The position numbers were made by a program, and so were the translations under genes. Below are positions 34,449 through 43,863 of a stretch of DNA of 44,804 bases, one piece after another. Position 1 is the stretch's first letter. Each line of letters starts with the position of its first letter. Under the pieces are notes generated by a model. The model was not told the DNA's origin. It did not search any database and saw only the letters and a program-made list of their open reading frames with translations. This DNA is from Gammaproteobacteria bacterium. GTDB lineage: Bacteria > Pseudomonadota > Gammaproteobacteria > JAJFKO01. The stretch covers positions 1 through 44,804 of the forward strand of contig JANQRR010000033.1 of NCBI GenBank assembly GCA_028284465.1. Reading direction: 5' to 3'.

Positions 34449-36122
34449 ATCACGCTCTTCTGATTTCTCTCGTAATGAACGCCGTAAAATTTTACCGACA
34501 TTGTTTTTAGGTAATTCTTTACAAAACTCTACATGTTTTGGAACTTTATACGCGGTTAAATCGCGCCGACAAAAATTTCGAATGTCGGCTTCTGATAATA
34601 AAGGATCCGTTTTAACAACAAACGCTTTTACCGCTTCTCCTGAATATTCATCTGCTATGCCAACCACTGCTGCTTCTAACACACCTGGATGCCTTACTAT
34701 AATATCTTCAACTTCATTTGGATAAACATTAAACCCAGAAACATCGATTAAATCTTTTTTACGTTCGACCAGATATAAATAGCCTGCAGCATCCATGCTT
34801 ACGATGTCGCCAGTATGTAACCAGCCTTCTCTATCCAAGATTTTATCAGTTTCAGCTTGCTCATGCCAATAGCCTTGCATCACCTGTGGACCACGTACAC
34901 AAAGCTCGCCAGAATTGCCAGGCTCTACTTCTAAGCCATGCTCATTAATGACTTTAACTTCCGTTGATGGCAATGGCAAACCTATGCTATGAGTATATTC
35001 TAATTTGTCGAGCGGGTTTACTGTCACCACTGGCGATGCTTCAGTTAAGCCATAACCTTCAAATAAATTTTTACCGGTCACCTCACGCCATTGTTCGGCA
35101 ACTGCCTTTTGTACCGCCATGCCACCGCTAATAGCAATTTTCAACGCGGAAAAATCCACTTGTTTAATTGTAGGATGATTTGCTAATGCATTATATAACG
35201 TATTAACACCTGACATCATGGTAAATTGATGGCGCGATAATTCTTTAATAAAATTGCCAATATCTCGTGGATTGGTGATCAATACATTTGTGCCACCAAA
35301 TTTAGTAAACGCTAAGCAATTTAAGGTTAAACAAAAGATATGATACAACGGAATTGCAGTAATAATAATTTCTTCACCCAAGACTACTTTCTCACCCACC
35401 CAAGCATGAATTTGCTCGACGTTAGCAAGCATATTGCGATGAGTTAACATCGCGGCTTTAGCAACACCTGTTGTGCCACCGGTAAATTGCAAATAGGCGA
35501 GATCATCACTTGCTAAACTCACTGGTGTAAAGGTTAATTTACGTCCTTGCTTAATCACTTGTTTAAACATCATTGCAGCAGGAATATGCCATGAAGGCAC
35601 TTTGCGTTTAATCGTTTTCACAATAAAATTAACTAAAAAAGATTTAGGAAAACCAAGCAAGTCACCCAATTTAGTCACGATAACATGTTTTATTTTTATC
35701 TCCGTTAACGCTGTTGCTAATACATGGGCAAAATTATCTAAAATAACTACTGCATCGACTTCAGCAATTTGTAATTGCTCACCCATTTCGCTTGCTGTAT
35801 AGAGTGGGTTAATATTCACAACCACTAAACCCGCCAGCAACGCGCCAAACATCACCACGGGATATTGCAAAATGTTAGGTAAGACAATAGCAATTCGCTG
35901 CCCTTTTCGCAGGCCAAGAGTTTGTTGTAAATACGCCGCAAAGCACATTGCCAGCTCTTGTACTTGATGATAACTGATCGTACTACCAAGATTGGTGTAT
36001 GCAGGACGATCACTATATTTACGACAACTTTGTAAAAACAGTTCAATGATTGATTCATACATATCAGGATCAATCTCTGCGGGCACTCCCTTTGGATAAT
36101 TTTTTAGCCATATCTTCTTCAC
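34437..36122 (-). CDS. fadD: Long-chain fatty acid-CoA ligase
   Basis: A 561-residue adenylate-forming enzyme that activates fatty acids to acyl-CoA for beta-oxidation or phospholipid use. The start is GTG at 36122 with AAGGA upstream; an ATG seven bases further upstream is out of frame. The AMP-binding P-loop is LQFTGGTTGVAKAAMLTHRN (~205-225). GYGLTEASPVVTVNP, GWLHTGDIVSMDAAGYLYLVERKKDLI and the C-terminal lysine region (VPKHVEFCKELPKNNVGKILRR) are all present. The last four or five codons and the stop come from a palindromic repeat, so the C-terminal tail (EERDPSL) has been replaced or extended. The catalytic core is unaffected. Confidence 0.94.
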   Translation of the reverse strand: MKKIWLKNYPKGVPAEIDPDMYESIIELFLQSCRKYSDRPAYTNLGSTISYHQVQELAMCFAAYLQQTLGLRKGQRIAIVLPNILQYPVVMFGALLAGLVVVNINPLYTASEMGEQLQIAEVDAVVILDNFAHVLATALTEIKIKHVIVTKLGDLLGFPKSFLVNFIVKTIKRKVPSWHIPAAMMFKQVIKQGRKLTFTPVSLASDDLAYLQFTGGTTGVAKAAMLTHRNMLANVEQIHAWVGEKVVLGEEIIITAIPLYHIFCLTLNCLAFTKFGGTNVLITNPRDIGNFIKELSRHQFTMMSGVNTLYNALANHPTIKQVDFSALKIAISGGMAVQKAVAEQWREVTGKNLFEGYGLTEASPVVTVNPLDKLEYTHSIGLPLPSTEVKVINEHGLEVEPGNSGELCVRGPQVMQGYWHEQAETDKILDREGWLHTGDIVSMDAAGYLYLVERKKDLIDVSGFNVYPNEVEDIIVRHPGVLEAAVVGIADEYSGEAVKAFVVKTDPLLSEADIRNFCRRDLTAYKVPKHVEFCKELPKNNVGKILRRSLREKSEERDPSL

Positions 36123-36239
36123 CAGTGCATTTCCTTACAGTTGCTAAAAGTTTGTAATTAATTATCATGTTTTTTGCTGCGATAAACAACATTTTACGCT
36201 AGAATGCGCCTTGGATGAATTAAACATTGAAGTAAACTT

Positions 36240-36956
36240 ATGCAATCAGCAACAACAACTAAAACCGCTCAAGCTTTTGAGTTAAAAGGTAGCCTATTTA
36301 CTTTGACCGTATTTCGGTTACAACAAATCGATATTGATGCGATTGAAACCCAATTAACAACTATGTTAAAACGCACTCCGAATTTCTTCCGCCATATGCC
36401 ATTAGTGCTTGATGTTTCACACATTAAATCAGCTAATATTCTTGCCGAATTTAATGCTTTGCTGCAGCTATTGCACAACAATAACATGATCCCGGTGGGC
36501 ATTCGTGGTGCTGACGAAATCACTCAAGAACTCGCAGCTAATGCCGGTTTGGCGATTTTCCCAATATCAAAAAGCGAACCTCAATCGCCAGCGCAAACAA
36601 CTAAATCCAAACAAGCAAATACAGTTAGCAATGCTGCCAAATTAATTACCCAGCCAGTACGTTCTGGTCAACAAATTTATGCGCGTGGCACCGATCTTAT
36701 CGTGATGGCTTCAGTCAGCCATGGCGCTGAATTACTCGCTGATGGCAATATTCATGTTTATGGCACTTTACGCGGCCGCGCTTTAGCAGGGGTTCACGGC
36801 GACAAAAATGCCCGAATTTTCTGTAAAAAACTCGATTCTGAATTAATTGCTATTGCTGGACATTATCAAATAAAAGAAAACTTGCATACTGAAGATTATC
36901 CACAGCCAGTACAAATTTATTTAGACGACGATCATATTCGGATCGAAAATATATAA
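36240..36956 (+). CDS. minC: Septum site-determining protein MinC
   Basis: A 238-residue inhibitor of FtsZ polymerisation that, recruited by MinD, prevents division at the cell poles. The N-terminal FtsZ-binding domain spans ~1-115 (FELKGSLFTLTVFRL, PLVLDVSHI, PVGIRGAD). A flexible linker rich in Gln/Ser/Lys follows at ~115-140. The C-terminal beta-helix (~143-236) carries PVRSGQQIYARGTDLIV, then GAELLADGNIHVYGTLRGRALAGVHG and ARIFCKKLDSELIAIAG. It is the first gene of minCDE, 93 bp before minD. Confidence 0.95.
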   Translation: MQSATTTKTAQAFELKGSLFTLTVFRLQQIDIDAIETQLTTMLKRTPNFFRHMPLVLDVSHIKSANILAEFNALLQLLHNNNMIPVGIRGADEITQELAANAGLAIFPISKSEPQSPAQTTKSKQANTVSNAAKLITQPVRSGQQIYARGTDLIVMASVSHGAELLADGNIHVYGTLRGRALAGVHGDKNARIFCKKLDSELIAIAGHYQIKENLHTEDYPQPVQIYLDDDHIRIENI

Positions 36957-37049
36957 TTAACCCGAAGTTACAAAGGTTGTCTAACAACAAATTGTCGTTT
37001 ATGATAAGCAGCAATAATACTTTAAAATCTCAATGAAAAGGAGTGTCTG

Positions 37050-37880
37050 GTGGCGGAAATAATTGTGGTTACTTCAGGTAAAGGTGGCGTCGGCAAAACG
37101 ACTACTAGTGCCTCGATCGCAACAGGGCTTGCGCTGCGCGGTTATAAAACAGTGGTGATTGATTTTGACATTGGGCTGCGAAACCTTGATTTAATTATGG
37201 GTTGCGAACGTCGTGTCGTTTACGACTTTGTGAATGTCATTAATGATCAATCAAAACTTAGCCAAACTCTGATTAAAGATAAACGCGTTGATAACCTCTA
37301 TATTTTACCAGCATCACAAACCAATGATAAAGATGCGCTAACTCAAGAAGGCGTTGCTAAAGTATTAGAACAATTATCTAAAGATTTTGATTATATAATT
37401 TGTGATTCCCCTGCTGGGATTGAAAAAGGTGCTTACATGGCCCTGTATTTTGCAGATACTGCGATTATCGTAGCAAATCCTGAAGTATCTTCAGTGCGTG
37501 ATGCTGATCGTATTCTCGGCATTCTCGCCAGCAAATCCAAACGTGCTGAAAACGGCGATTCTCCAGTGAAACAACACTTATTAATCACTCGCTATTCGCC
37601 TGCGCGCGTTGACAAGGGTGAAATGCTGACAATGGATGATATTGAAGAAATCCTTGCAATCCCAATTCTTGGCGTGATCCCGGAATCTAGGGCTGTGCTT
37701 CAAGCTTCAAATGCAGGTGTTCCCGTCATTTTAGATAAAGACAATGGCAATGCTAGCAAAGCCTACAAAGATGCGGTCAGTCGTCTGCTTGGTGAAGATA
37801 TTCCACATCGCTATCTTGACGTTGAGAAAAAAGGATTATTTAAACGCATATTTGGTAAAAAAGAGGTGGAACCAGCATGA
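37050..37880 (+). CDS. minD: Septum site-determining ATPase MinD
   Basis: A 276-residue ParA/MinD-family ATPase that binds the membrane in its ATP form and recruits MinC. The start is GTG at 37050 with AAGGAG upstream. The deviant Walker A motif is GKGGVGKTT (residues 10-18, with both lysines). VIDFDIGLRNLDLIMGCERRVVYDF and YIICDSPAGIEKGA are further MinD signatures. The C-terminal amphipathic membrane-targeting helix (KKGLFKRIFGKKE) is present. Its stop overlaps the minE start by 4 bp (ATGA), implying translational coupling. Confidence 0.97.
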   Translation: MAEIIVVTSGKGGVGKTTTSASIATGLALRGYKTVVIDFDIGLRNLDLIMGCERRVVYDFVNVINDQSKLSQTLIKDKRVDNLYILPASQTNDKDALTQEGVAKVLEQLSKDFDYIICDSPAGIEKGAYMALYFADTAIIVANPEVSSVRDADRILGILASKSKRAENGDSPVKQHLLITRYSPARVDKGEMLTMDDIEEILAIPILGVIPESRAVLQASNAGVPVILDKDNGNASKAYKDAVSRLLGEDIPHRYLDVEKKGLFKRIFGKKEVEPA

Positions 37881-38146
37881 GCATGAAAAAATTTATCAAT
37901 TACTTTCGTGGCAACAAGCAAACTTCCGCTAACATTGCTAAAGAACGCTTAAAAATCATCGTTGCTCATCAACGGGTTGAGCAAACCAGCACTGATTTCT
38001 TGCCACAATTACGCCAGGAATTGGTTACGGTCATTGCTAAATACGTCAAAATCGATCTCGATCAAGTGAAAGTGGAGCTTGAGCGGGATGAAAATCACAC
38101 CGTGCTTGAACTCAATATCACCATTCCAGAGACAGCGGAAGCATAA
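37877..38146 (+). CDS. minE: Cell division topological specificity factor MinE
   Basis: An 89-residue protein that stimulates MinD ATP hydrolysis and drives pole-to-pole Min oscillation. The N-terminal membrane/MinD-contact region is MKKFINYFRGNKQTSANIAKERLKI in outline (residues 3-27, basic and amphipathic), and the topological domain contains DFLPQLRQELVTVIAKYVKID. A second ATG at 37883 is possible. Length is normal. It is the last gene of minCDE. Confidence 0.95.
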   Translation: MSMKKFINYFRGNKQTSANIAKERLKIIVAHQRVEQTSTDFLPQLRQELVTVIAKYVKIDLDQVKVELERDENHTVLELNITIPETAEA

Positions 38147-38157
38147 GATGATATTTG

Positions 38158-38189
38158 CTGGATCCCGCGGTCAAGCCGGCGGGATGGCG
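38158..38189. repeat. Dispersed repeat family B
   Basis: CTGGATCCCGCGGTCAAGCC followed by GGCGGGATGGCG contains the inverted arms ATCCCGC (38162-38168) and GCGGGAT (38179-38185). It is GC-rich compared with its surroundings and lies just after minE, where the hairpin could act as a weak terminator. A half copy is at 31875. Confidence 0.65.
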
Positions 38190-38250
38190 AATGAACAACT
38201 GCTACTCTTAAAAAGACCACGTTATTCACCACAACCATATTGCATCATTA

Positions 38251-38280
38251 TTGTACATTTTTGACGAGTTCTGGTATAAT
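38251..38280 (+). promoter_or_regulatory. Probable promoter of the hydroxylase-olsF-maeA-ansA operon
   Basis: TTGTAC (38251-38256) and a consensus TATAAT (38275-38280) are 18 bases apart, with TGG directly before the -10 (extended -10). It lies 125 bp upstream of the first operon gene, leaving room for a long leader. Confidence 0.6.
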
Positions 38281-38404
38281 CTACCGATTTTTAAGTCACT
38301 GAAAATAACCGAAAATAGCTGACTAAGCGAGTAATATTTGGTAAAATCACGGTTTTTGACTTTGCCACACGAAATCGTGATGTAACAAGGCAAATATAGA
38401 AAAT

Positions 38405-39316
38405 ATGGAAAAGTTGACTTTAACCACCATCGAAACTTGTCGTGAAATCTCGCCTGCAGATTTCCGCGCAACTTATGCGGATAAGCTTACGCCTGTCATT
38501 TTAAAAAACTTTAGCAATGGTTGGCCAGCTCGCGAAAAATGGACTTTTAACTATTTTAAAAAACATCTTGGCAAGGTTGATGTTCCCCTTTATCGCGAAC
38601 CTTTTGCTGATAAAGGCAATAGCTATCTAGCGCCTCAGCTAACCATGCCATTTGCTGAATATCTCGATATTATTGCTAACAAACCCAGCCAGCTACGCAT
38701 GTTTTTATTTAATATTTTTAAACATATGCCGCAACTTTGTGAAGACTTCAATTACCCATCTTTCATGAATAAATACTTAACGAAATTTCCTTTCATGTTT
38801 TTTGGTGGTGGAGGTTCTTGGGTTGATGTGCATTATGATGCGGATCTATCACATGTTTTTTTAACTCAGTTTCATGGGAAACGACGCATTAAATTGTTTG
38901 CTCCTAACTATTCGATTTACCTTTATCGCCATCCATTAACCGTGTCAACCAACGTTGATGTTAGCAAACCTGATTTCAAGCAATATCCACTTTTACAATA
39001 TGCTAAAGGTTTTGAATGTATTTTAGAACCAGGCGACACATTATTTATTCCGAGTGGCTATTGGCACCATATTTATTATCTTGAAGGCGGTTTCGGTTTA
39101 AGCTTGCGCGCACCTTGTCGTAACCTGTGGCGCCGCACCCAAGGCTTAGCTAATATTTTTAAACTCACCGTTTTAGATCACTTCACTGCAAAATTATTAG
39201 GTGCAAAAAAATGGTATGCACAAAAAGAAAAAATGGCTGTTAACAATGCTGCGCGGCTTGCTAAACAATTGCAACTGCCAGTTCACCATAACCTGGACAC
39301 AATTAATAATGAATAA
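38405..39316 (+). CDS. JmjC/cupin_8 family Fe(II)/2-oxoglutarate-dependent hydroxylase
   Basis: A 303-residue cupin_8/JmjC-like protein. Relatives hydroxylate proteins, nucleosides or small molecules using Fe(II) and 2-oxoglutarate. The iron-binding motif is seen as VHYDADLSHVF (His-x-Asp), with the distal His in PSGYWHHIYYLEGG; GKRRIKLFAPN carries the lysine expected to bind 2-oxoglutarate. LEPGDTLFIPSGYWH is a typical cupin_8 end. There is no signal peptide. Its 3' end overlaps the OlsF-like gene by 8 bp, so the two are translationally coupled. The substrate is unknown; the partner suggests a lipid or lipid-linked substrate, as inference only. Confidence 0.85.
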   Translation: MEKLTLTTIETCREISPADFRATYADKLTPVILKNFSNGWPAREKWTFNYFKKHLGKVDVPLYREPFADKGNSYLAPQLTMPFAEYLDIIANKPSQLRMFLFNIFKHMPQLCEDFNYPSFMNKYLTKFPFMFFGGGGSWVDVHYDADLSHVFLTQFHGKRRIKLFAPNYSIYLYRHPLTVSTNVDVSKPDFKQYPLLQYAKGFECILEPGDTLFIPSGYWHHIYYLEGGFGLSLRAPCRNLWRRTQGLANIFKLTVLDHFTAKLLGAKKWYAQKEKMAVNNAARLAKQLQLPVHHNLDTINNE

Positions 39317-41129
39317 ATCAATCGCTGATTCAAAAACCAAACCTATCTCTATTCGTTCTTTAGTTGGGCCGGAGAGTAATCGCTTAATTGCTAAATTTGC
39401 AAAATTTCTCGATCGATGTTTAGGCTTAGATGCAATGCAAAATATCTATGATCTGATCTGTTCTAATAGAGATGCTAGCTTAGGTTTTGAAGAGAATTTT
39501 TTTAAAGTCACTAACACAAGTTATTGTATATTACCTAAAGATTTATCATATATTCCTAAGGAAGGCCCCTTGATCATTGTCTCTAATCATCCTTTTGGGA
39601 TGTTAGATGGTTTAGCAATTTTAGCAATATTTAAAAAAGTTCGCCCTGATGTGCGCCTAATGGCGAATCACTATTTAGGGCTTATTCCCGAAATCGATGA
39701 AGTATTATTTGGGGTTGACGTTTTTGAAACTAAAGCATCGATTAAACGTAATATCTCTACGCTTAAAGAAGCAATAAATTGGTTGCAACAAGACAATAGT
39801 TTAATTGTATTTCCAAGTGGTGAAGTCTCACATTTACATCTTAAACAAAAAGTCGTCGTTGATGGTCAATGGAGTCATACCATAGCGCGCATCCAACAAC
39901 TTACTAAAGCTACCATCTTGCCAGTATATTTTCATGGTAAAAATAGTATGTTATTTCATTTGTCTGGCTTATTAAACCCACGCCTTAGAACGATGTTGTT
40001 GCCACGCGAATTCACTAAAAAAGTTAGCAAAAATGTTGAGGTGCAAGTACAAGTTGGCCGCCCTATCACCCCAATTCGTTTAGCAAATTTTCATAATGAT
40101 CGCGAAAAAACTAACTTTTTACGTTTGTGCACGTATTTACAAAAATACAGCGATTACTTTGAACGTACTAAAGAACAAAACACTGCAATACCTGCGATTC
40201 AAGGTGAAGCTATTATTGATCCAATTCCTATTGAACACATACTTGCTGAAATTGAAGCATTACCTGAGCAGTCTTTATTACATAGGCACCGCAACTTCAG
40301 TGTATTCTATGCTCGTTCGCATGATATTCCGCATACTTTAAGTGAAATTTGTCGATTACGTGAAATCAATTTTCGTTTGATTGGTGAAGGTTCCGGAAAA
40401 TCATTAGACATTGATCGTTATGATCAAAATTATATGCAGTTATTTATTTGGGATCACGACACCCATGCTATTGTAGCCTCATGTCGTTTTGCCAAAGTTG
40501 ATGAATTGCTTAAAAAACAAGGTTTAGAAGGATTATATACTTATTCTTTATTTGATTTTTCACATGAATTTATTTACAAAATGACGCCAGCAATTGAATT
40601 TGGTCGCCTGTTTGTAAACTTAAATCATCGCAGTAAATCCCATGGCTTACGCTTAGTCTGGACTGGATTATTAAAATGGACAGTAAGAAACCCTCACTAC
40701 CGTTACTTTTTTGGTGGAGTTAGCATCAGCAAATTTTATACTTCCATGAGTCACAATCTCATCATCGATTTTTGTAAACGTAAACGTTATGATGAAGAAC
40801 TTGCTGCTTATGTTACTCCGCGATGCCCATTCCAGCAAAAACCATTGAAAGTCGAGAAAAAACTGTTAAATGAACTTGTGTATGACTTTGATAAATTATC
40901 AGAATTGATCAACCAGATCGATCCTAATCAAACTGGCGTGCCTATGTTATTTAAAAAATATCAACTCTTTAATTATCGCGTCCTTGGTTTTAACGTTGAT
41001 AAAGATTTCTCAGATGTTACAGATGCTCTTACCTATTCCGATTTAACAACAGTATCAAGTAGTGTATTAGAACGGTTTTTAGAAAAAGACGAAGCGCAAA
41101 AGATTTTGCAATATCATGGAAGAGATTAA
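39309..41129 (+). CDS. Bifunctional acyltransferase, OlsF-like (ornithine-lipid synthase type)
   Basis: A 606-residue protein starting at the ATG at 39309, inside the end of the preceding gene. The N-terminal ~300 residues are a lysophospholipid-acyltransferase-type domain with IIVSNHPFGMLDG (His and Asp motif), LIVFPSGEVS and TILPVYFHGKNS. The C-terminal part (~315-480) matches the GNAT_5 family: FSVFYARS, FRLIGEGSG, IEFGRLFVNLNHRSKSHGLRL and RYFFGGVSISKFYTSMSHNLI. This combination is known from OlsF, which makes ornithine lipid by N- and O-acylation. The last ~120 residues are an extra region. Another amino-acid or acyl acceptor is possible. Confidence 0.82.
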   Translation: MNKSIADSKTKPISIRSLVGPESNRLIAKFAKFLDRCLGLDAMQNIYDLICSNRDASLGFEENFFKVTNTSYCILPKDLSYIPKEGPLIIVSNHPFGMLDGLAILAIFKKVRPDVRLMANHYLGLIPEIDEVLFGVDVFETKASIKRNISTLKEAINWLQQDNSLIVFPSGEVSHLHLKQKVVVDGQWSHTIARIQQLTKATILPVYFHGKNSMLFHLSGLLNPRLRTMLLPREFTKKVSKNVEVQVQVGRPITPIRLANFHNDREKTNFLRLCTYLQKYSDYFERTKEQNTAIPAIQGEAIIDPIPIEHILAEIEALPEQSLLHRHRNFSVFYARSHDIPHTLSEICRLREINFRLIGEGSGKSLDIDRYDQNYMQLFIWDHDTHAIVASCRFAKVDELLKKQGLEGLYTYSLFDFSHEFIYKMTPAIEFGRLFVNLNHRSKSHGLRLVWTGLLKWTVRNPHYRYFFGGVSISKFYTSMSHNLIIDFCKRKRYDEELAAYVTPRCPFQQKPLKVEKKLLNELVYDFDKLSELINQIDPNQTGVPMLFKKYQLFNYRVLGFNVDKDFSDVTDALTYSDLTTVSSSVLERFLEKDEAQKILQYHGRD

Positions 41130-42857
41130 ATGTTAAGTTTCAAGGTCAAACAAACTAAGGAAGGCAATATACTTGAAACCTCATTGTCTGGCAAACCACT
41201 ACTAACCACACCTCAGCTAAATAAAGGTACTGCATTTACCCATGATGAACGCCGTGAATTTGGTTTGTTAGGCAAACTTCCTTCACGAGTTGAAACGTTA
41301 GAAGAGCAAGTACAACGTGCTTATTACCAATTCAGTGCATTTTCTTCTAGTGAAAAACGTCGTATTTACCTTAATGTGTTACATGACACTAATCAAACAT
41401 TATTCTACGCTTTGATTAATGCTCATTTAACTGAAATGCTACCTATCATTTACACTCCGGTTGTAGGCAGCGCAGTCAAAGCCTTCAGCCGTGAGTTTCG
41501 CCAAACTCGAGGCTTGTATCTCGCCTACCCCGATCGTGATCTCATGGAAGAGATTTTCGCTAATCGTTCTAATCCTGAAATTGATTTAATGGTGGTGACT
41601 GACGGTGAAGGCGTTTTAGGAATTGGCGATCAAGGTGTTGGTGGCATTTATATCCCGGTGGCAAAACTTATGGTATATACGTTGTGTGGTGGCATTGATC
41701 CAACACGCACCTTACCGATTTTATTAGATGTTGGCACCAATAACCAACGCTTACTTAATGATCCACTTTACCTCGGCTGGCGCCATCCACGGATTGATAG
41801 CAAACAATACGATGAATTCATCGAACAATTTATTGCAATGATCCAACGTAATTTTCCAAATGTATTTTTGCACTGGGAAGATCTTGGCGCTCGTAATGCG
41901 CGCCGCAATCTCGCCCAATACCGCAGTAAAATCTGTACTTTTAATGATGATATGCAAGGCACAGGTGCGGTTGCACTATCGGCGATCTTAGCTGCTACCA
42001 AAGTTAATAAATCACAATTAGCTGAGCAACGTATTGTTGTATTCGGTGCAGGTACAGCAGGCACTGGAATTGCTGATCAAATTTGCCATGCAATGAGTCA
42101 TGCAGGATTATCGCCGACTCAAGCTAGAAATAATTTTTGGCTGATCGATCGTGAAGGCTTACTCATCGATAACATGAAAAACTTAAGTTCATTCCAACAA
42201 CCGTATGCACGAACTGCAGCAAGCGTCAGTGGTTGGCAACACAATGAACATGGCCAGATCAGTTTACTTGAAGTTGTTAAACAAATTAAACCAACTGCGC
42301 TGATCGGTTGCTCTGCGCAAACTGGCGCCTTTACCGAAGCTGTCGTTAAAGAAATGGCAAAACATGTCGCTCATCCAATTATTTTGCCTTTATCAAATCC
42401 AACTGAGAAATCTGAAGCAACACCGAATAATGTTATTCACTGGACCCAAGGCAAAGCATTAGTTGCTACTGGAAGTCCATTTTCCGAAGTTGAGTATCAA
42501 CAACGAAAAATCCATATTGCACAATGTAATAATGCGTTAGTATTTCCAGGCATTGGGCTTGGGGTGATCGCTGCAAAAGCCAAACGTTTTACCGATGAAA
42601 TGTTGTGGGCAGCATGTAATGCGTTAAGTCAATGTGCACCAATTTTAAAAGATCCGCTAGCGCCATTATTACCAACTAATGAAGAAGCAAAGCATACCGC
42701 ACAAATGATTGCTATTGCCGTTGCTGAACAAGCTCGACGTGATGGTGTCGCGCAAATTGCCAATGATGCAGATATCGCTGAATTAGTGACGCAAACCTAT
42801 TGGCAACCACATTATTTACCTTATAAATTAGTAAAAAATCATGAAGCAAACGAATAA
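41130..42857 (+). CDS. maeA: NAD-dependent malic enzyme
   Basis: A 575-residue enzyme that decarboxylates malate to pyruvate with reduction of NAD, linking the TCA cycle to pyruvate. Motifs are in order: MLPIIYTPVVG (residues ~105-115), VTDGEGVLGIGDQGVGGIYI, HWEDLGARNARRNL, FNDDMQGTGAVALSAI and the nucleotide-binding FGAGTAGTGIADQI. The length matches the large malic enzymes of SfcA type. The ATG follows the olsF-like stop codon directly (TAAATG), and the next gene, ansA, overlaps its end by 17 bp. The four genes are therefore one operon. Confidence 0.94.
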   Translation: MLSFKVKQTKEGNILETSLSGKPLLTTPQLNKGTAFTHDERREFGLLGKLPSRVETLEEQVQRAYYQFSAFSSSEKRRIYLNVLHDTNQTLFYALINAHLTEMLPIIYTPVVGSAVKAFSREFRQTRGLYLAYPDRDLMEEIFANRSNPEIDLMVVTDGEGVLGIGDQGVGGIYIPVAKLMVYTLCGGIDPTRTLPILLDVGTNNQRLLNDPLYLGWRHPRIDSKQYDEFIEQFIAMIQRNFPNVFLHWEDLGARNARRNLAQYRSKICTFNDDMQGTGAVALSAILAATKVNKSQLAEQRIVVFGAGTAGTGIADQICHAMSHAGLSPTQARNNFWLIDREGLLIDNMKNLSSFQQPYARTAASVSGWQHNEHGQISLLEVVKQIKPTALIGCSAQTGAFTEAVVKEMAKHVAHPIILPLSNPTEKSEATPNNVIHWTQGKALVATGSPFSEVEYQQRKIHIAQCNNALVFPGIGLGVIAAKAKRFTDEMLWAACNALSQCAPILKDPLAPLLPTNEEAKHTAQMIAIAVAEQARRDGVAQIANDADIAELVTQTYWQPHYLPYKLVKNHEANE

Positions 42858-43863
42858 CAAACGGGTATTGATCATTTATACCGGTGGCACTATCGGTATG
42901 CAAAAAACCGCAGATGGTTATCAACCACAACCTGGATTATTGCAAAGTACGATGGCTGGCATGCCGGAGTTTAAGCACCCTGATATGCCCGCATACCAAA
43001 TTCTTGAATACCCAACATTGATTGATTCTTCTAACGTGACGCCAAAACAATGGAACCAAATCGCTAGCGATATTCGCGATCATTACGCAGATCATGATGG
43101 TTTCGTCATTTTACATGGTACTGATACGATGGCATATACCGCATCAGCATTATCATTTATGCTCGAAGGTTTGCGCAAGCCGGTTATTCTTACTGGTTCA
43201 CAAGTCCCGTTGATCGAAATTAGAAATGACGTTAAAGGAAATTTGCTTGGTGCATTGTTATTAGCAGCAAATGATGATTATGCATTACATGAAGTCGGCT
43301 TATTTTTTTATAACACCTTATTTCGTGGCAATTGCAGCAAAAAAATTGATGCTTGCAGCTTCGCAGCTTTTACTTCTCCTAATATGCCTCCGCTAGCAAA
43401 AATTGGCATTAATATTGAAGTTAAAGAACGCTTATTATTTCGCTCGCCGGCAACCGATCTACATATTCAATTTATCGAAAACCAAGCTGTTGGTATTGTG
43501 CAGTTATTTCCTGGCATGCCGATGGATATTTTAAAACACTGTTTAGCAATTCCACTTAAAGCAATAATACTTGAAACCTTTGGTAGTGGTAACGCACCGC
43601 AAACTGAAGAATTTTTTCAGATCATACAACAAGCGATCGATGCGGGAATTATTATCGTCAATTGCAGCCAATGCTTGCATGCAAATGTTAATATGAAAGA
43701 TTATGCTACCGGTTCCGCGATGCGCAAATTTGGAGTGATTGGCGCAGGCACCATGACCATTGAAGCTACATTAACAAAATTACTGTATTTACTTAGTAAA
43801 AAAATTTCTAACGATGAAGTGAAATCTTTGCTAACCACTAATTTGCGTGGTGAGTTACCTTAA
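42841..43863 (+). CDS. ansA: Type I (cytoplasmic) L-asparaginase
   Basis: A 340-residue enzyme converting asparagine to aspartate and ammonia. The first catalytic threonine is in LIIYTGGTIGMQKT (~residues 9-22) and the second in VILHGTDTMAYTASALSFM (~90-108). GLRKPVILTGSQVPL and IVNCSQCLHANVNM are further family landmarks. There is no signal peptide, as expected for AnsA rather than periplasmic AnsB. It starts inside the end of maeA. Its stop codon shares the TTAA palindrome with the stop codon of the convergent Gly-rich gene. Confidence 0.95.
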   Translation: MKQTNNKRVLIIYTGGTIGMQKTADGYQPQPGLLQSTMAGMPEFKHPDMPAYQILEYPTLIDSSNVTPKQWNQIASDIRDHYADHDGFVILHGTDTMAYTASALSFMLEGLRKPVILTGSQVPLIEIRNDVKGNLLGALLLAANDDYALHEVGLFFYNTLFRGNCSKKIDACSFAAFTSPNMPPLAKIGINIEVKERLLFRSPATDLHIQFIENQAVGIVQLFPGMPMDILKHCLAIPLKAIILETFGSGNAPQTEEFFQIIQQAIDAGIIIVNCSQCLHANVNMKDYATGSAMRKFGVIGAGTMTIEATLTKLLYLLSKKISNDEVKSLLTTNLRGELP

